Source of the DNA: Clostridiales bacterium
GTDB taxonomy: Bacteria; Bacillota; Clostridia; Oscillospirales; CAG-272
Length of the DNA stretch: 64,000 nucleotides
NCBI GenBank assembly: GCA_022791195.1
Contig: JAAVYP010000065.1
Location: forward strand, 53,305 to 117,304
Direction: 5' to 3'
Part shown: positions 53,414 to 62,541 of the stretch, piece after piece
Layout: the number at the start of each line of letters is the position of its first letter
Numbering within the stretch: position 1 is the stretch's first letter
Notes under the pieces: generated by a model
Databases searched by the model: none
Told to the model about the DNA's origin: nothing
What the model saw: only the letters and a program-made list of their open reading frames with translations
Made by a program: the position numbers and the translations under genes

Positions 53414-55900
53414 TTACAGTGCAGAGGGATTGAAATCGAATGTCACCTGAAGCTTGCCACCGGCTGCGGCAAACGAGCGCAAAAGCGATGCAAAAAGAGA
53501 ACGCGTGGCTTGGTTGGCAACACATTTTAAGATCAGGCGCATGCGGTAAGTATCCTGTTTTTTATATATCGGTGCCTCAAAGGGACCGAATGCTTGAATT
53601 TGCACCGCTTTATTATCTTCTTGTTGTAAGCTTTCTTTTAGCTGAGCGGTAAAAAGCTTCGCGCCTTTGATCGCTTCTTCTTCAAAGCGGGAAGCAAAGG
53701 TGAATACAGCCATATCGCAGAACGGGGGAAAGACCAACGCCCGCCGCAGGGCAATTTCGCCTTGATAAAAGGTTTCGTAATCTTGTTTGGCTGCTAATTG
53801 CAGCACCGTGTGGTCAGGCGAATAGGTCTGAATCACCGCCCGCCCGCATTTATCGGCGCGGCCTGCCCGTCCTACCACTTGTGTAACCAGTGAAAACGTA
53901 CGTTCGTTGGCTCTGTAATCGTCCAAATAGAGCGAGTTGTCTGCATCCAAAACGCCCACTAACGTGACGTCGGGAAAATCGTGGCCTTTCGTGACCATTT
54001 GCGTGCCAAGTAAAATATCACTGCCCCCGTCTCGGAAGCTTTTTGTGATTTCATCATACGCGAATTTGTTTTGCGTTGTGTCTGCATCCATACGTGTGAT
54101 GCGGACAGAGGGAAAGGTATCCTGCAATAAATTTTCAGCAAGCTGTGTGCCGAAGCCCATAAACTGCATTTGCGTGTTGTCACAGCTCGGACATTTTGCC
54201 GGCACCGGGGCTTTGTAGCCGCAGTAATGGCAAAGCAAATATCCGTTTTTGGCTCTGGCGGCCGGAATGTTTTCCTCTTGTTTTTGCGAATAACGCCCTC
54301 TTGTGTGGTAGGTGAGGGAAACTGAGCAGTGAGGGCAGGCTTCTACATGTCCGCAGAGATTACAGGAGAGAAAGTTATTATAACCTCTTCGATTGACAAA
54401 CAAGATGCTTTGCTCACTGCGGGCCAGATTGGTTTTAAGTTCTTCGGCTAACACGTGGCCAATAGGCGAAATGTTTCCTTCTCGGGCATCTTGACGTCTG
54501 TCGGCCATAATCGTTTCGGGCAGATCGCCTTGGTTAAAGCGGGAGCGCAGCGTAACGAGATGATAGATATTATTTTTTGCTTTATAAAAGCTCTCAATAG
54601 ACGGGGTGGCTGATGCCAAGAGCATGAGAGCGCTCGCTTTAGCACAGCGGAAACGGGCAATGTCCCGCGCGTGATATTTGGGATTTTGGTCTGATTTGTA
54701 GGTGTGTTCCTGTTCTTCATCCATGACAATCAGACCGAGGTTTTCAAACGGCGCAAAAATGGCGCTTCGTGTGCCCAGACAGATATCGGCTTTTCCGTTT
54801 TTGATACGACGCCATGCGTCAAAACGCTCACCCGCCGACAAACCCGAATGCATAACGGCAATGCGCTCGCCATACCATCCGGCAAACGTGCCTAACATTT
54901 GCGGGGTCAGCGCAATTTCGGGCACCAGCATAATGACACCTTGACCATTAGATAGAACATGATCAATCACCGATTTAATCACTTGCGTTTTGCCGCTGCC
55001 GGTTACGCCGAACAGCAGGGCGGCATTCGCCTTTTCTTCATCATATAAGGCACAGAGCTGACGGCTTGCCTCCTGCTGCTCGGCAGAGAGGGTGATATCG
55101 ACTTCTTCTTTTTGCTTTAACTCATAAGGCTGGCGATATTTGTCAATTTTGCGAATCGTGATCAGTCCGGCATCCAGCATGCCGGTGAGCTGGGCACGTG
55201 TCAAACTATGCTGGCTTTTTAGCGTTTCGTAAGAAAGAGAACCGGCATCATATAAATGTTCGATAATGGCTGTTCTTTTCTTACTGCCGGTCTTTTTTTG
55301 TCCGGAAAGTATCTTTTCAATCTCTTCTTTGTCGATGGCAAGACTCACAATTTCTTCGTATTTCCGGTTTTTATCAGTTACGGCGATTTCCTGTCGGAGC
55401 AGGCCGTCGGCGAGAAGCTTTTTCAGTTCTTTTAATGCGCCTTCGCCCAGTTTTTTTTCGATTTCTTTTGCTGATATGCCGGGATTTTTTTGGATAAAGG
55501 TGAAAAGGGCGCTTTGCGGCGGGTTTGATGGCTCGGCTGCGTAATAAACATCTGTCAGTTTTGAAAAGGAACTGACCGGCAAGACAGCTTTGATGGCATC
55601 GCCGTAAGAACAGAGGGTTTGGTCGCACATGAATTGAATGAGATCCATTTGTGCCTTGCTTAGTGAAAATTCGCGGTATACGACTTTATAGATGGGCTTT
55701 AGTTTGTCGTTGTCCATTTCGTTTTGCGCAAAAAGATGGGTAACGACCCCTAAAGAGGTGCGGTTCGCGCCGCCAAAAGGGACAGCGACAAAATCACCCA
55801 CGCTTATATCTTTGATGGGTAAGGGAATGAAATAACTGAAAGGTCTGTCAATATGAAACGGTAAATCTAATACACGTACACTGCACACGGATGGTTTCAT
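53414..55900 (-). CDS. priA: Primosomal helicase PriA
   Basis: The 828-residue helicase restarts stalled replication forks. Walker A LFGVTGSGKTQVI near residue 295, DEEQEH box, and C-terminal helicase motifs (LLGTQMVTKGHDFP, VTQVVGRAGR) are present. The Cys pairs of the zinc module are conserved, but about 17 extra residues lie between the second and third pairs compared with B. subtilis PriA. The N-terminal 3'-binding domain is complete. Start ATG at 55900 with AAAGGAAGG upstream. Confidence 0.96.
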   Translation of the reverse strand: MKPSVCSVRVLDLPFHIDRPFSYFIPLPIKDISVGDFVAVPFGGANRTSLGVVTHLFAQNEMDNDKLKPIYKVVYREFSLSKAQMDLIQFMCDQTLCSYGDAIKAVLPVSSFSKLTDVYYAAEPSNPPQSALFTFIQKNPGISAKEIEKKLGEGALKELKKLLADGLLRQEIAVTDKNRKYEEIVSLAIDKEEIEKILSGQKKTGSKKRTAIIEHLYDAGSLSYETLKSQHSLTRAQLTGMLDAGLITIRKIDKYRQPYELKQKEEVDITLSAEQQEASRQLCALYDEEKANAALLFGVTGSGKTQVIKSVIDHVLSNGQGVIMLVPEIALTPQMLGTFAGWYGERIAVMHSGLSAGERFDAWRRIKNGKADICLGTRSAIFAPFENLGLIVMDEEQEHTYKSDQNPKYHARDIARFRCAKASALMLLASATPSIESFYKAKNNIYHLVTLRSRFNQGDLPETIMADRRQDAREGNISPIGHVLAEELKTNLARSEQSILFVNRRGYNNFLSCNLCGHVEACPHCSVSLTYHTRGRYSQKQEENIPAARAKNGYLLCHYCGYKAPVPAKCPSCDNTQMQFMGFGTQLAENLLQDTFPSVRITRMDADTTQNKFAYDEITKSFRDGGSDILLGTQMVTKGHDFPDVTLVGVLDADNSLYLDDYRANERTFSLVTQVVGRAGRADKCGRAVIQTYSPDHTVLQLAAKQDYETFYQGEIALRRALVFPPFCDMAVFTFASRFEEEAIKGAKLFTAQLKESLQQEDNKAVQIQAFGPFEAPIYKKQDTYRMRLILKCVANQATRSLFASLLRSFAAAGGKLQVTFDFNPSAL

Positions 55901-56005
55901 AGCAGGCCTTCCTTTCTAAGCAATTTAGTTTAAAAAAATAAATGAAAAAGGAGTGAAACGAATATAACATTCTAACACCCCTTGCGGTTTGATGCATATA
56001 TACAA

Positions 56006-56281
56006 TTAGTTCTCGATTGAAGGCGCATTGACAATAATATAATCGCCCTGGTCTAACCGGTTGACTGCATTAGTCACGGCTTTCCGGTCTCTGATATCTT
56101 TATCAATTAAGGAGGCCAGACTTTTGTCTGTTTCTTTATTCGCAAGCATTTTTTCAGCCTGTTCTCTCTGTTCTACATACTCGTCGGTTACCATGCGGGC
56201 GCATTTTGCGGTGGCAATCACCAACGTATAGCGATTAAATTTACCTTTTGTCAGTTCATCGACAGATGGTTCCATAATCAT
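56006..56281 (-). CDS. rpoZ: RNA polymerase omega subunit
   Basis: The 91-residue protein has NRYTLVIATAKCARMV, the conserved segment that wraps the beta' C-terminus. The start ATG at 56281 has GGAGG 8 bases upstream. It follows gmk by 16 bases. coaBC, often next in this cluster, is absent between rpoZ and priA. Confidence 0.94.
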   Translation of the reverse strand: MIMEPSVDELTKGKFNRYTLVIATAKCARMVTDEYVEQREQAEKMLANKETDKSLASLIDKDIRDRKAVTNAVNRLDQGDYIIVNAPSIEN

Positions 56282-56297
56282 GTCTGTTTCCTCCAAA

Positions 56298-56909
56298 TCA
56301 CTCTTTTATAAATTTGTTTGTATAATCGGGATAGCGAGCGGTTTTGTGCCGCTCTGCTTCGATAATATTCATAATTTCTTTGGCCGCTTGATCGGGCTTG
56401 CCGGTTTCATTGACCACAAAATAGTGGTAACGGCTGAAAAATTGTATCTCTTGCAGGGATGTCTGCATACGGCCGGCAATGACTTCGTCGGTGTCGGTGC
56501 CGCGGCCTCTTAGTCGTGCCTCTAGCGATGGATAATCAGGCGGCATGATCATGATGAGAACAGCGCCGGGCATAGATTCCTGCAAATGCATAGCACCGTT
56601 TACGTCTAACTCGAAAATGACGTCGATGCCGGCGGCTAATTTTTCATCGGTTTCTTTTTTTGGCGTCCCGTATAAATTGCCCACATATTCATTGTATTCC
56701 AGCATGAGTCCCTTTTGGATTCTGGATTCAAAATCGCTTCGATCAATAAAATAATAGTTGACCCCCTCTTTTTCTTTGGGGCGGGGCGAACGGGTTGTAC
56801 AGGAAATAGAATAAAATGCATGTTGAAGCTGTTTCATCAAAATGGAAATTACGGTTCCTTTTCCCGTGCCGGAGGGGGCTGAAATGACGATAGGAAGGCC
56901 TTGCTTCAT
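56298..56909 (-). CDS. gmk: Guanylate kinase
   Basis: The 203-residue enzyme phosphorylates GMP to GDP. P-loop SAPSGTGKGT at the N-terminus and the GMP-binding TTRSPRPKEKEGVNYYF near residue 38 are complete. The start overlaps the end of remA by 4 bases (ATGA). Confidence 0.97.
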   Translation of the reverse strand: MKQGLPIVISAPSGTGKGTVISILMKQLQHAFYSISCTTRSPRPKEKEGVNYYFIDRSDFESRIQKGLMLEYNEYVGNLYGTPKKETDEKLAAGIDVIFELDVNGAMHLQESMPGAVLIMIMPPDYPSLEARLRGRGTDTDEVIAGRMQTSLQEIQFFSRYHYFVVNETGKPDQAAKEIMNIIEAERHKTARYPDYTNKFIKE

Positions 56910-57172
56910 GGGTTGTTTTCCTCCGTAAAGTCAGTTTTTTCACCGTTTAGCAACGCATATATTTTATCGGGTGTGAGCGCCGACAAAATGATATAGTCGC
57001 TGTTTGTAAACAGAACCGATTTTGTTTTGCGGCCGCATGAAATATCAATCACCCTGCCGGTTTCTTTGCCGTCCTGCACCATACGCTTAATGGGTGCAGC
57101 ATCGGGCGCGGCCACGGTGATGATTCGCTCTGCGGCAATATAATTTCCAAATCCTGCGTTTATAAATTCCAA
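56906..57172 (-). CDS. remA: Extracellular matrix regulator RemA (DUF370)
   Basis: The 88-residue DNA-binding protein has INAGFGNYIAAERIITV and a central SAPIKRMV-like segment (APDAAPIKRMVQDG), followed by VIDISCGRKTKSVLF. In Bacillus it activates matrix and osmoprotectant genes. The start is TTG at 57172 with GAGG 10 bases upstream. It lies between yicC and gmk as in most Firmicutes. Confidence 0.93.
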   Translation of the reverse strand: MEFINAGFGNYIAAERIITVAAPDAAPIKRMVQDGKETGRVIDISCGRKTKSVLFTNSDYIILSALTPDKIYALLNGEKTDFTEENNP

Positions 57173-57210
57173 GTGATAAATTCCTCTTTATTTTTTGTGA
57201 AAAAGAACGA

Positions 57211-58098
57211 CTATTCAAGATTTTGAATTTGTTCTCTGATTTTTTCCAACTCGTTTTTCATTTCAATAACCAGTCTTGCAATCTGTGCGTCCTGCGCTTT
57301 TGAACCGATGGTGTTGGTTTCACGGTTCATTTCCTGCAACAAAAAATCTAATTTTCTGCCAACTGGTTCGGTGCCGGCGAAAATTTCGTCAAATGCTTTA
57401 AAATGAGAGTGCAGCCTGACGATTTCTTCGTCAATGGCCACTTTGTCCGCAAAGATGGCGCATTCGGTTAGGATACGCTGCTCATCTATGCTTATGTTAT
57501 TGTCCTCAAGAATGTTTTTTAAACGGCTTTCTAATTTATCTCGGTAACTGACGAGGTTTTCGGCGCTTTTTTCGGCTATTTGGTCTGTCAAAGCAACCAG
57601 GTATTCTTTTTTCTGTACAAGATCGCTCATCAACCGGTTGCCTTCTGCCTCTCTGGCGGCGAGGAAGGAGGCAACCGCTTGGTCAAGGACTATTTTTACA
57701 TCGGCCCATTCTTTTTCGGTGTCTTCATCCTCTTTGACAACAGAAAAAATGTCACGGTTGGCCGCAATGCTCATGACAGTCATATCATCGGCCAAGCCGT
57801 ATTCATCGCGCAGTTTTTTCAGCGCATTGATATAGCTTTTGGTATAGGCATCGTCTAACGCGACAAAAGCGCTTTCTGCCAAGGTCACATCAATACCAAC
57901 GAAAATTTCAATTTTACCGCGGGCAAGTCCCTGATTCTTAATATAGGTTTTGATTTTATCCTCTAAATAACCATATGCCCTTGCTATTTTGATTTGTATA
58001 TCTAAGTAGCGGCTGTTCACGCTTTTAATTTCGATCTGTATTTGTTTTGGGCCGATTTGTTCTTTCGCCCGGCCATAGGCGGTCATACTTCTAATCAA
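57211..58098 (-). CDS. YicC-family endoribonuclease-like protein
   Basis: The 295-residue protein has the family N-terminus IRSMTAYGRAKE, DEQRILTECAIFADKVAIDEE in the middle, and the C-terminal GRKLDFLLQEMNRETNTIGSK. The start is a TTG at 58098 with GGAGG 9 bases upstream, giving the usual family length; a frame to 58140 is upstream of that site. YicC proteins are endoribonucleases. First in the housekeeping operon. Confidence 0.93.
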   Translation of the reverse strand: MIRSMTAYGRAKEQIGPKQIQIEIKSVNSRYLDIQIKIARAYGYLEDKIKTYIKNQGLARGKIEIFVGIDVTLAESAFVALDDAYTKSYINALKKLRDEYGLADDMTVMSIAANRDIFSVVKEDEDTEKEWADVKIVLDQAVASFLAAREAEGNRLMSDLVQKKEYLVALTDQIAEKSAENLVSYRDKLESRLKNILEDNNISIDEQRILTECAIFADKVAIDEEIVRLHSHFKAFDEIFAGTEPVGRKLDFLLQEMNRETNTIGSKAQDAQIARLVIEMKNELEKIREQIQNLE

Positions 58099-58186
58099 AT
58101 CAAAATTCCTCCGGTGTTTGGTTTTTCGATCGCCAACCAAACATCATAATATGATAATGATAGCACATTCTTGGAGGGTTGTCAAT

Positions 58187-59134
58187 TCAAAGCGTTAAGC
58201 TTTTTTTCTTTTGGGTGGTATCGTTTTCGGAATCATTACACGTATTTGTTCCGCGCTGGTGAAGAATGCGGCGCTTGGCAATATCATAGACAAAAACACC
58301 GCGTGCTACGGTTGTGCTGTCGTGCGTTGCGAGATAATCGGCATAGCCTTTTTGCAGGGCTGTATCTCTTGGCAGCTTGTCCGCGGGCTTTTGATAATCG
58401 GCGCCAAAAACGCGCCATGCGTCCGGAAAACCTTCTGCCGTGCGGACATAAGTAATGTCAAAATCGCCTGCAAATTGGCGGATGTTGGAATCATCAGCCA
58501 GAAACAGGCCGATTTCTTCTGCTAACAGCCAAGAGGAGCAGAAAAATAAAATTCTGCCATGTTTCTGAAGCTTGCGGTAAAATTCGGCCGCTTGGTGATA
58601 GGATTGCAGACATTCTTCATGGCGCAAGGGACCGCAAGAGGGAATATGAATATTGATTCCCTTGCTTCCTTTTTTGAAGCACAGATAGTCAAAATCGATT
58701 TCCTGCTCTTCAAATTCAAGACGGCCTAATTTGAAGCGTGTTAAATCGAAAAAGCGACCGAACCAGTTGGTGTGTGTGCCCCAGACGCCTTGCACCTGTT
58801 TGCATTCGATTGCCTTTAAGGTCAAGTCATAAAAAGAATCTCTGTACATTTGTTCGCTTAGCCCTTTTTTGGCATAAAAGGCTTTAGCTGCCGGACATAA
58901 ATACAAAAAGAACAAGAGCATGCCGGTGGCACTGTTTACGCCTGTTTTTTCAGCTAAGCAGCCCGCTTTTTCTGATAAGCCGGCATAATCTAAGGTGCCG
59001 TTCTTTTTATACTCTTGTTCGGCTTTCTGAATCAACTGCTGATATTCACTGTTGTTTGTTAACAGATCACGGCAGTATAAGATTTCTTTTTGTGCATCCA
59101 CAGGAAATGCCAGTTCATTTACGGTTTCGTTCAT
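58187..59134 (-). CDS. Acyltransferase-domain protein (GNAT_C-like)
   Basis: The 315-residue protein resembles the acyltransferase/GNAT_C (DUF5596) family of Clostridia, with GVWGTHTNWFGRFFDLTRFKLGRLEFE near residue 118 and NIHIPSCGPLRHEECLQSY near 160. No membrane span. The start overlaps the membrane protein gene by 4 bases. Its substrate is unknown; the family call is moderate. Confidence 0.72.
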   Translation of the reverse strand: MNETVNELAFPVDAQKEILYCRDLLTNNSEYQQLIQKAEQEYKKNGTLDYAGLSEKAGCLAEKTGVNSATGMLLFFLYLCPAAKAFYAKKGLSEQMYRDSFYDLTLKAIECKQVQGVWGTHTNWFGRFFDLTRFKLGRLEFEEQEIDFDYLCFKKGSKGINIHIPSCGPLRHEECLQSYHQAAEFYRKLQKHGRILFFCSSWLLAEEIGLFLADDSNIRQFAGDFDITYVRTAEGFPDAWRVFGADYQKPADKLPRDTALQKGYADYLATHDSTTVARGVFVYDIAKRRILHQRGTNTCNDSENDTTQKKKSLTL

Positions 59135-59652
59135 TTTAATAACCTTCCGATTCTTAGTTTTGCGCGGAGTTTAAAGAGATAGAGCGAAATGAGCTTTGTT
59201 AACGCATAATCAAATAAGACGAATGTCAAATTTCCCATGACATATAGGAAAACCGGCATTAAATCTTGTTCTGTGGGCAGCAAAATATATTTAGCTATAA
59301 CGATAATTGCTGTTAAAACAGCATTAAAGTACAGCAGTTTAACAAACCATAAAAGAAACATATTGTGAAGGCGTGTTTCGAGAGCGCCTTTTATAATGGG
59401 ATAAATACCTGAAAATAAAAGATAGACAAGGGCCGCAAATTTGACCGGTAAAATGAAAATCGAGATGGTGCCGGTCACAAAATAAACGAGCAGCGGATAC
59501 GGCCGTTTGAGTTCAATGACCGTGAAAACCACAATAAAAGAAACAGAACAGGCAAAGGTGAGGTCAAAGAGATCAGAAAAAGAGCCGACTAAAAGCAGCG
59601 TGCAGCCAAGCGCGCTGAGCATAGCACAAAGAGCCAATTTTTTTGTTTTCAT
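59131..59652 (-). CDS. Conserved membrane protein (ECF S-component-like)
   Basis: The 173-residue protein has about five spans and the N-terminus MKTKKLALCAMLSALGCTLL, a pattern common to ECF transporter S components and related small membrane proteins. Its specific family was not recognised. It sits in a four-gene group with DnaJ-like and DUF5685 proteins, with its end overlapping the acyltransferase gene. Confidence 0.65.
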   Translation of the reverse strand: MKTKKLALCAMLSALGCTLLLVGSFSDLFDLTFACSVSFIVVFTVIELKRPYPLLVYFVTGTISIFILPVKFAALVYLLFSGIYPIIKGALETRLHNMFLLWFVKLLYFNAVLTAIIVIAKYILLPTEQDLMPVFLYVMGNLTFVLFDYALTKLISLYLFKLRAKLRIGRLLK

Positions 59653-59706
59653 CTCTCTAACCTGCCTTTAGTAGGTGTTCCGTGCATAATGGAGGATGTG
59701 CTTTGA

Positions 59707-60312
59707 TTAGCAACAGCGGATTAAATCGCCGCCGCAGCATTCACAAAGACAGTCGGCGCAAATCAGACTGGAGCAGCAGTCACACATGCTGCAGTCGTCA
59801 CCTTTCACGGTACGATACCCGGTGGTGGTGCCGCCTGCGGCCATTTTGACCCGTTGAAGCGCCGCGCGGTATTCTTCATTGTCGGGATCCATATAACAGG
59901 CCGTCTCAAAGTGGCGTCTGGCGTCAAAATACCAGCCTTTATGGGTTAAAATGCATCCCTTTAAAAAATTCCATTCAGCGTTTCGGTCATCTTGGGCAAT
60001 ATAATCCAATATCATTTCCGCCTCGGTAAAGTGCCCGGCGTTGATCATGGTTCTGATGTCTGCAAACTGGGTGCTTGAAGAGTCTGTATAAGCCTTATTG
60101 CCATCAAAAGTAGTTTTGGCGTTGGTGCGCATTTTTTGAATTTCATCGTAGGCCTGATTGATTTCCTTCATTTTTTCGCTGGCAATGTCGGCTAAAGGCG
60201 AATCAGTATAGTTATCGGGATGATATTTTTTTGCTAATTCCCGATACGCCTTTTTTATTTCATCGTCCGATGCATTGGGCGCGACGCCCAGTATGCTATA
60301 AGGATCTTGCAT
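59707..60312 (-). CDS. DnaJ-domain protein with Cys-rich tail
   Basis: The 201-residue protein has an N-terminal J domain (about 1-65; HPD in KKYHPDNYT), a helical middle with TPR-like character ([20 protein letters not shown]) and a C-terminal tail with eleven Cys in about 30 residues (e.g. [15 protein letters not shown] and [12 protein letters not shown]). The tail suggests metal or iron-sulfur handling. Its end side overlaps the DUF5685 gene by 17 bases, so the two are coupled. Confidence 0.85.
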   Translation of the reverse strand: MQDPYSILGVAPNASDDEIKKAYRELAKKYHPDNYTDSPLADIASEKMKEINQAYDEIQKMRTNAKTTFDGNKAYTDSSSTQFADIRTMINAGHFTEAEMILDYIAQDDRNAEWNFLKGCILTHKGWYFDARRHFETACYMDPDNEEYRAALQRVKMAAGGTTTGYRTVKGDDCSMCDCCSSLICADCLCECCGGDLIRCC

Positions 60313-61162
60313 TATTTTTCTCCGTCTTCGCTTGTATTTTTTGTTCGGCCAGCGGCAGGCCCTCTTCTAATATATTGCCAAGAATAGCTTTTAAGTCTTT
60401 ATCTTCAAAATCAATTAAATCAAATGCACGGCCGATTGCCTTTCGTTCCATTGCCATAGCGTCAATGATAAATTCCACTGTTTGATCAAGCGTTGGTCCA
60501 TGATCGGTTAAAAGTGGGTTGTAATTCCCGGTCTTGCGGTCTTTTTCCAAATCGTCAAGCGCATCGGCAAAATAAATCCATTTGCCCAAATGAAAACAAA
60601 TTTCATGGGCAATGCGTTTTTCGGTGGCCGGCAGATCGAAAGAGGCAACTTCGCCTAAAAGCTGGCCGAAAATTTCTGCCGGTGCGTCAGCGGATGGCTC
60701 TTTTGCCGCTTCCAACTGGTGCAGGCGATGAAGATGATTGGCAACAGGCTGTTCAAGTTCGCTTAGCGAATCAACTTTATGAAGCATTCTTTTGGCGGGC
60801 AGCAGCAGCGCTCTGTATTTCAATTGATGAATCCCTTTATGATCCAACAGCTGATCTTCTATCTGATAATAGGAAAGAAGAGCACTGGCCCTGGCGCAAA
60901 AGATCAGCGAATCATTCGGCAGAGCATATACTTTCTTTTTGAAAGGATGTGCAAAACACCGGCCTTGTTCAAAGCTGAAATTTTCTTTTAAGAGAGCCGA
61001 ACGCAAAAGGGCTAAAAAGACAAAATCATAGCGCAGGGTGAAACGGGCGGAACAGGAAACGCATTTTCCCATGCATTTGCATAGTCCGCAGTAAACCGCT
61101 TGATAGGCGTGATATTCTTTGACTTTCATTTCTTCCCGATTGGGTTTAATATATCCAAACAT
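60296..61162 (-). CDS. DUF5685-family protein
   Basis: The 288-residue protein starts [19 protein letters not shown], followed by a Cys cluster [18 protein letters not shown] (about 24-42). The rest is helical, with [19 protein letters not shown] near residue 210. This is the pattern of DUF5685, frequent in Clostridia next to DnaJ-like genes. Function is unknown; the Cys motif may bind metal. It is first in its operon. Confidence 0.85.
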   Translation of the reverse strand: MFGYIKPNREEMKVKEYHAYQAVYCGLCKCMGKCVSCSARFTLRYDFVFLALLRSALLKENFSFEQGRCFAHPFKKKVYALPNDSLIFCARASALLSYYQIEDQLLDHKGIHQLKYRALLLPAKRMLHKVDSLSELEQPVANHLHRLHQLEAAKEPSADAPAEIFGQLLGEVASFDLPATEKRIAHEICFHLGKWIYFADALDDLEKDRKTGNYNPLLTDHGPTLDQTVEFIIDAMAMERKAIGRAFDLIDFEDKDLKAILGNILEEGLPLAEQKIQAKTEKNNARSL

Positions 61163-61248
61163 AAAAAGTCCTTACATGTTTTAAAAAGTAAAGAAGCACT
61201 TGAGATTTTATCTATAAACCATTGACATTGCATCGATTTGTCCACTTA

Positions 61249-61324
61249 TTAGGTAACCTAAATAGATAAAATCAGACAATATCTTTTTACATTATAGTAT
61301 ACCATTTTATTTAATAAATGGCAA
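61249..61324 (-). promoter_or_regulatory. Promoter and palindromic operator of the DUF5685 operon
   Basis: Minus strand -35 TTGCCA (61319-61324) and -10 TATACT (61296-61301) are 17 bases apart. A perfect 13-base palindrome TTAGGT-A-ACCTAA (61249-61261) lies about 30-40 bases downstream of the predicted transcription start, in the leader; it looks like a repressor site (MarR-like). Confidence 0.6.
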
Positions 61325-61387
61325 GAATAGAAACATAATGTAAAATATGTTCATTTTTTAGCAAAGCCGCTTGGGGGATGGTCATAA

Positions 61388-61419
61388 AAAAACATCGGAG
61401 AGTGTTGTCCGATGTTTTT
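61388..61419. terminator. Terminator hairpin in the 61.2-61.5 kb gap
   Basis: AAAAACATCGGA (61388-61399) and TCCGATGTTTTT (61408-61419) form a 12-bp stem; it probably ends the TIGR01440 gene (minus strand). The gap 61325-61524 holds no other recognised gene. Confidence 0.82.
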
Positions 61420-61524
61420 GGTTTTCTATATAATGCTATGACATACGTATAATGACATGAGATTTTTGCAGTGCACACAGTGCAGCTGATTTAACAATTC
61501 AGTTTATTTTGGCACCAAAGCTTG

Positions 61525-62058
61525 TTACTGATAGTTCGTTCGCTCGCCGCCGATATATTTCGGACGGGTGAGGGCGCAGATAATCGGCGCTTTGCCGATT
61601 TGATGCAAGGACAACCGCACAGGAACGGCTACTTCCTTTAAATGCATGCCAATCAGTGTGCCGCCGATGTCAAGGCCGGCTGCGGCACGAATATGCTCCA
61701 CCGTGACAGGATGTTCAAAAGCGGTCCAAGCGCAGGTGGCAAATGAACCGCCGGCCTTTGGTTTCGGCACAGCGCACACCGGATCTAAGGCGTATTGACG
61801 TGCACAGTCTTGTTCGATAATCAAAGCACGGTTCAAATGTTCACAGCACTGGGCTGCAAGAAAGAGCTGTCTTTGTTTGCAGGCTTCATGAATCACATGA
61901 AAAACCTCTTGGGCTAATTCAAAATTGGATTCTTTGCCAATGACGCCGCCTGCGATCTCGCTGCTGGAGCAGCCGACGACTAAAATGTCGCCTTTAGCAA
62001 GATGACTGCGTTCAAGCAGTTCTTGTATCACTTGTTTTGTTTGTTCACCAATATTCAT
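61525..62058 (-). CDS. TIGR01440/DUF436 family protein (YwlG-like)
   Basis: The 177-residue protein has GDILVVGCSSSEIAGGVIGK near residue 23, FLAAQCCEHLNRALIIE near 64, and DIGGTLIGMHLKEVAVPVRL near 130, the family pattern in YwlG-type proteins. Function is unknown. It has its own strong promoter at 62081-62109. Confidence 0.92.
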   Translation of the reverse strand: MNIGEQTKQVIQELLERSHLAKGDILVVGCSSSEIAGGVIGKESNFELAQEVFHVIHEACKQRQLFLAAQCCEHLNRALIIEQDCARQYALDPVCAVPKPKAGGSFATCAWTAFEHPVTVEHIRAAAGLDIGGTLIGMHLKEVAVPVRLSLHQIGKAPIICALTRPKYIGGERTNYQ

Positions 62059-62080
62059 GATTCATCCTTTCGTTGATTTT

Positions 62081-62109
62081 AGTATACTGATCATGTTATC
62101 TCTTGTCAA
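62081..62109 (-). promoter_or_regulatory. Sigma-A-like promoter of the TIGR01440 gene
   Basis: Minus strand -35 TTGACA (62104-62109) and -10 TATACT (62081-62086) are 17 bases apart, about 20 bases before the start. Confidence 0.8.
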
Positions 62110-62136
62110 GCGGTTGCAAAAAAAAACAACATACAG

Positions 62137-62450
62137 TATAATAGAAGCAAATCAGAGCTTTGCTTCCGAAATTTAACTGAACGTGCATGTGCACGCTCTG
62201 CCGGCAATACCGGCACCGTTAAATTTCAAGGTAGTGGAAACTTTGTGATATAATGAAGCAAATCAGAGCTTTGCTTCTAAAGTTTATCTTTTCGCTCTGA
62301 CAAGCGAAATTTCAGCTGCGCTGAAACCGATAAACTTCAAGACAGCTAAAACTTTGTGATATAATAAAGCACACCTACGGTTGGCTTCCAAAATTTAACT
62401 GATCGTGCGTGTGCACGCTCTGTCGGTAAAACCAACCGCAATGATAAGGC
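62137..62450 (+). repeat. Three tandem structured palindromic repeats with TATAAT boxes
   Basis: TATAAT boxes at 62137, 62249 and 62360 give units of 112 and 111 bp plus a truncated third. Unit 1: hairpin GAAGCAAA/TTTGCTTC, then outer stem GAAATTTAAC/GTTAAATTTC (62168-62177 with 62218-62227) around hairpins CGTGC/GCACG and GCCGG/CCGGC. Unit 2: same first hairpin, outer stem AAGTTTATC/GATAAACTT (62280-62288 with 62329-62337) around TTTCGCT/AGCGAAA and TTTCAGC/GCTGAAA. Unit 3 resembles unit 1 but lacks the closing arm. Boxes 2 and 3 read TTTGTGATATAAT. They point at wecB. Confidence 0.82.
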
Positions 62451-62541
62451 AACGGTTCTTTTATCATATAATCAAAGGAAAAGGAACGTTTTTGGGCCTG
62501 CTGGGGATTTTCTCCAAGTTTGGATATGAAGGGAAAACAAA

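Noticed and set aside
62137..62450. Integron attC sites
   Set aside because: No conserved attC core sites, no integrase and no gene cassettes; the periodic TATAAT boxes are not an attC feature.
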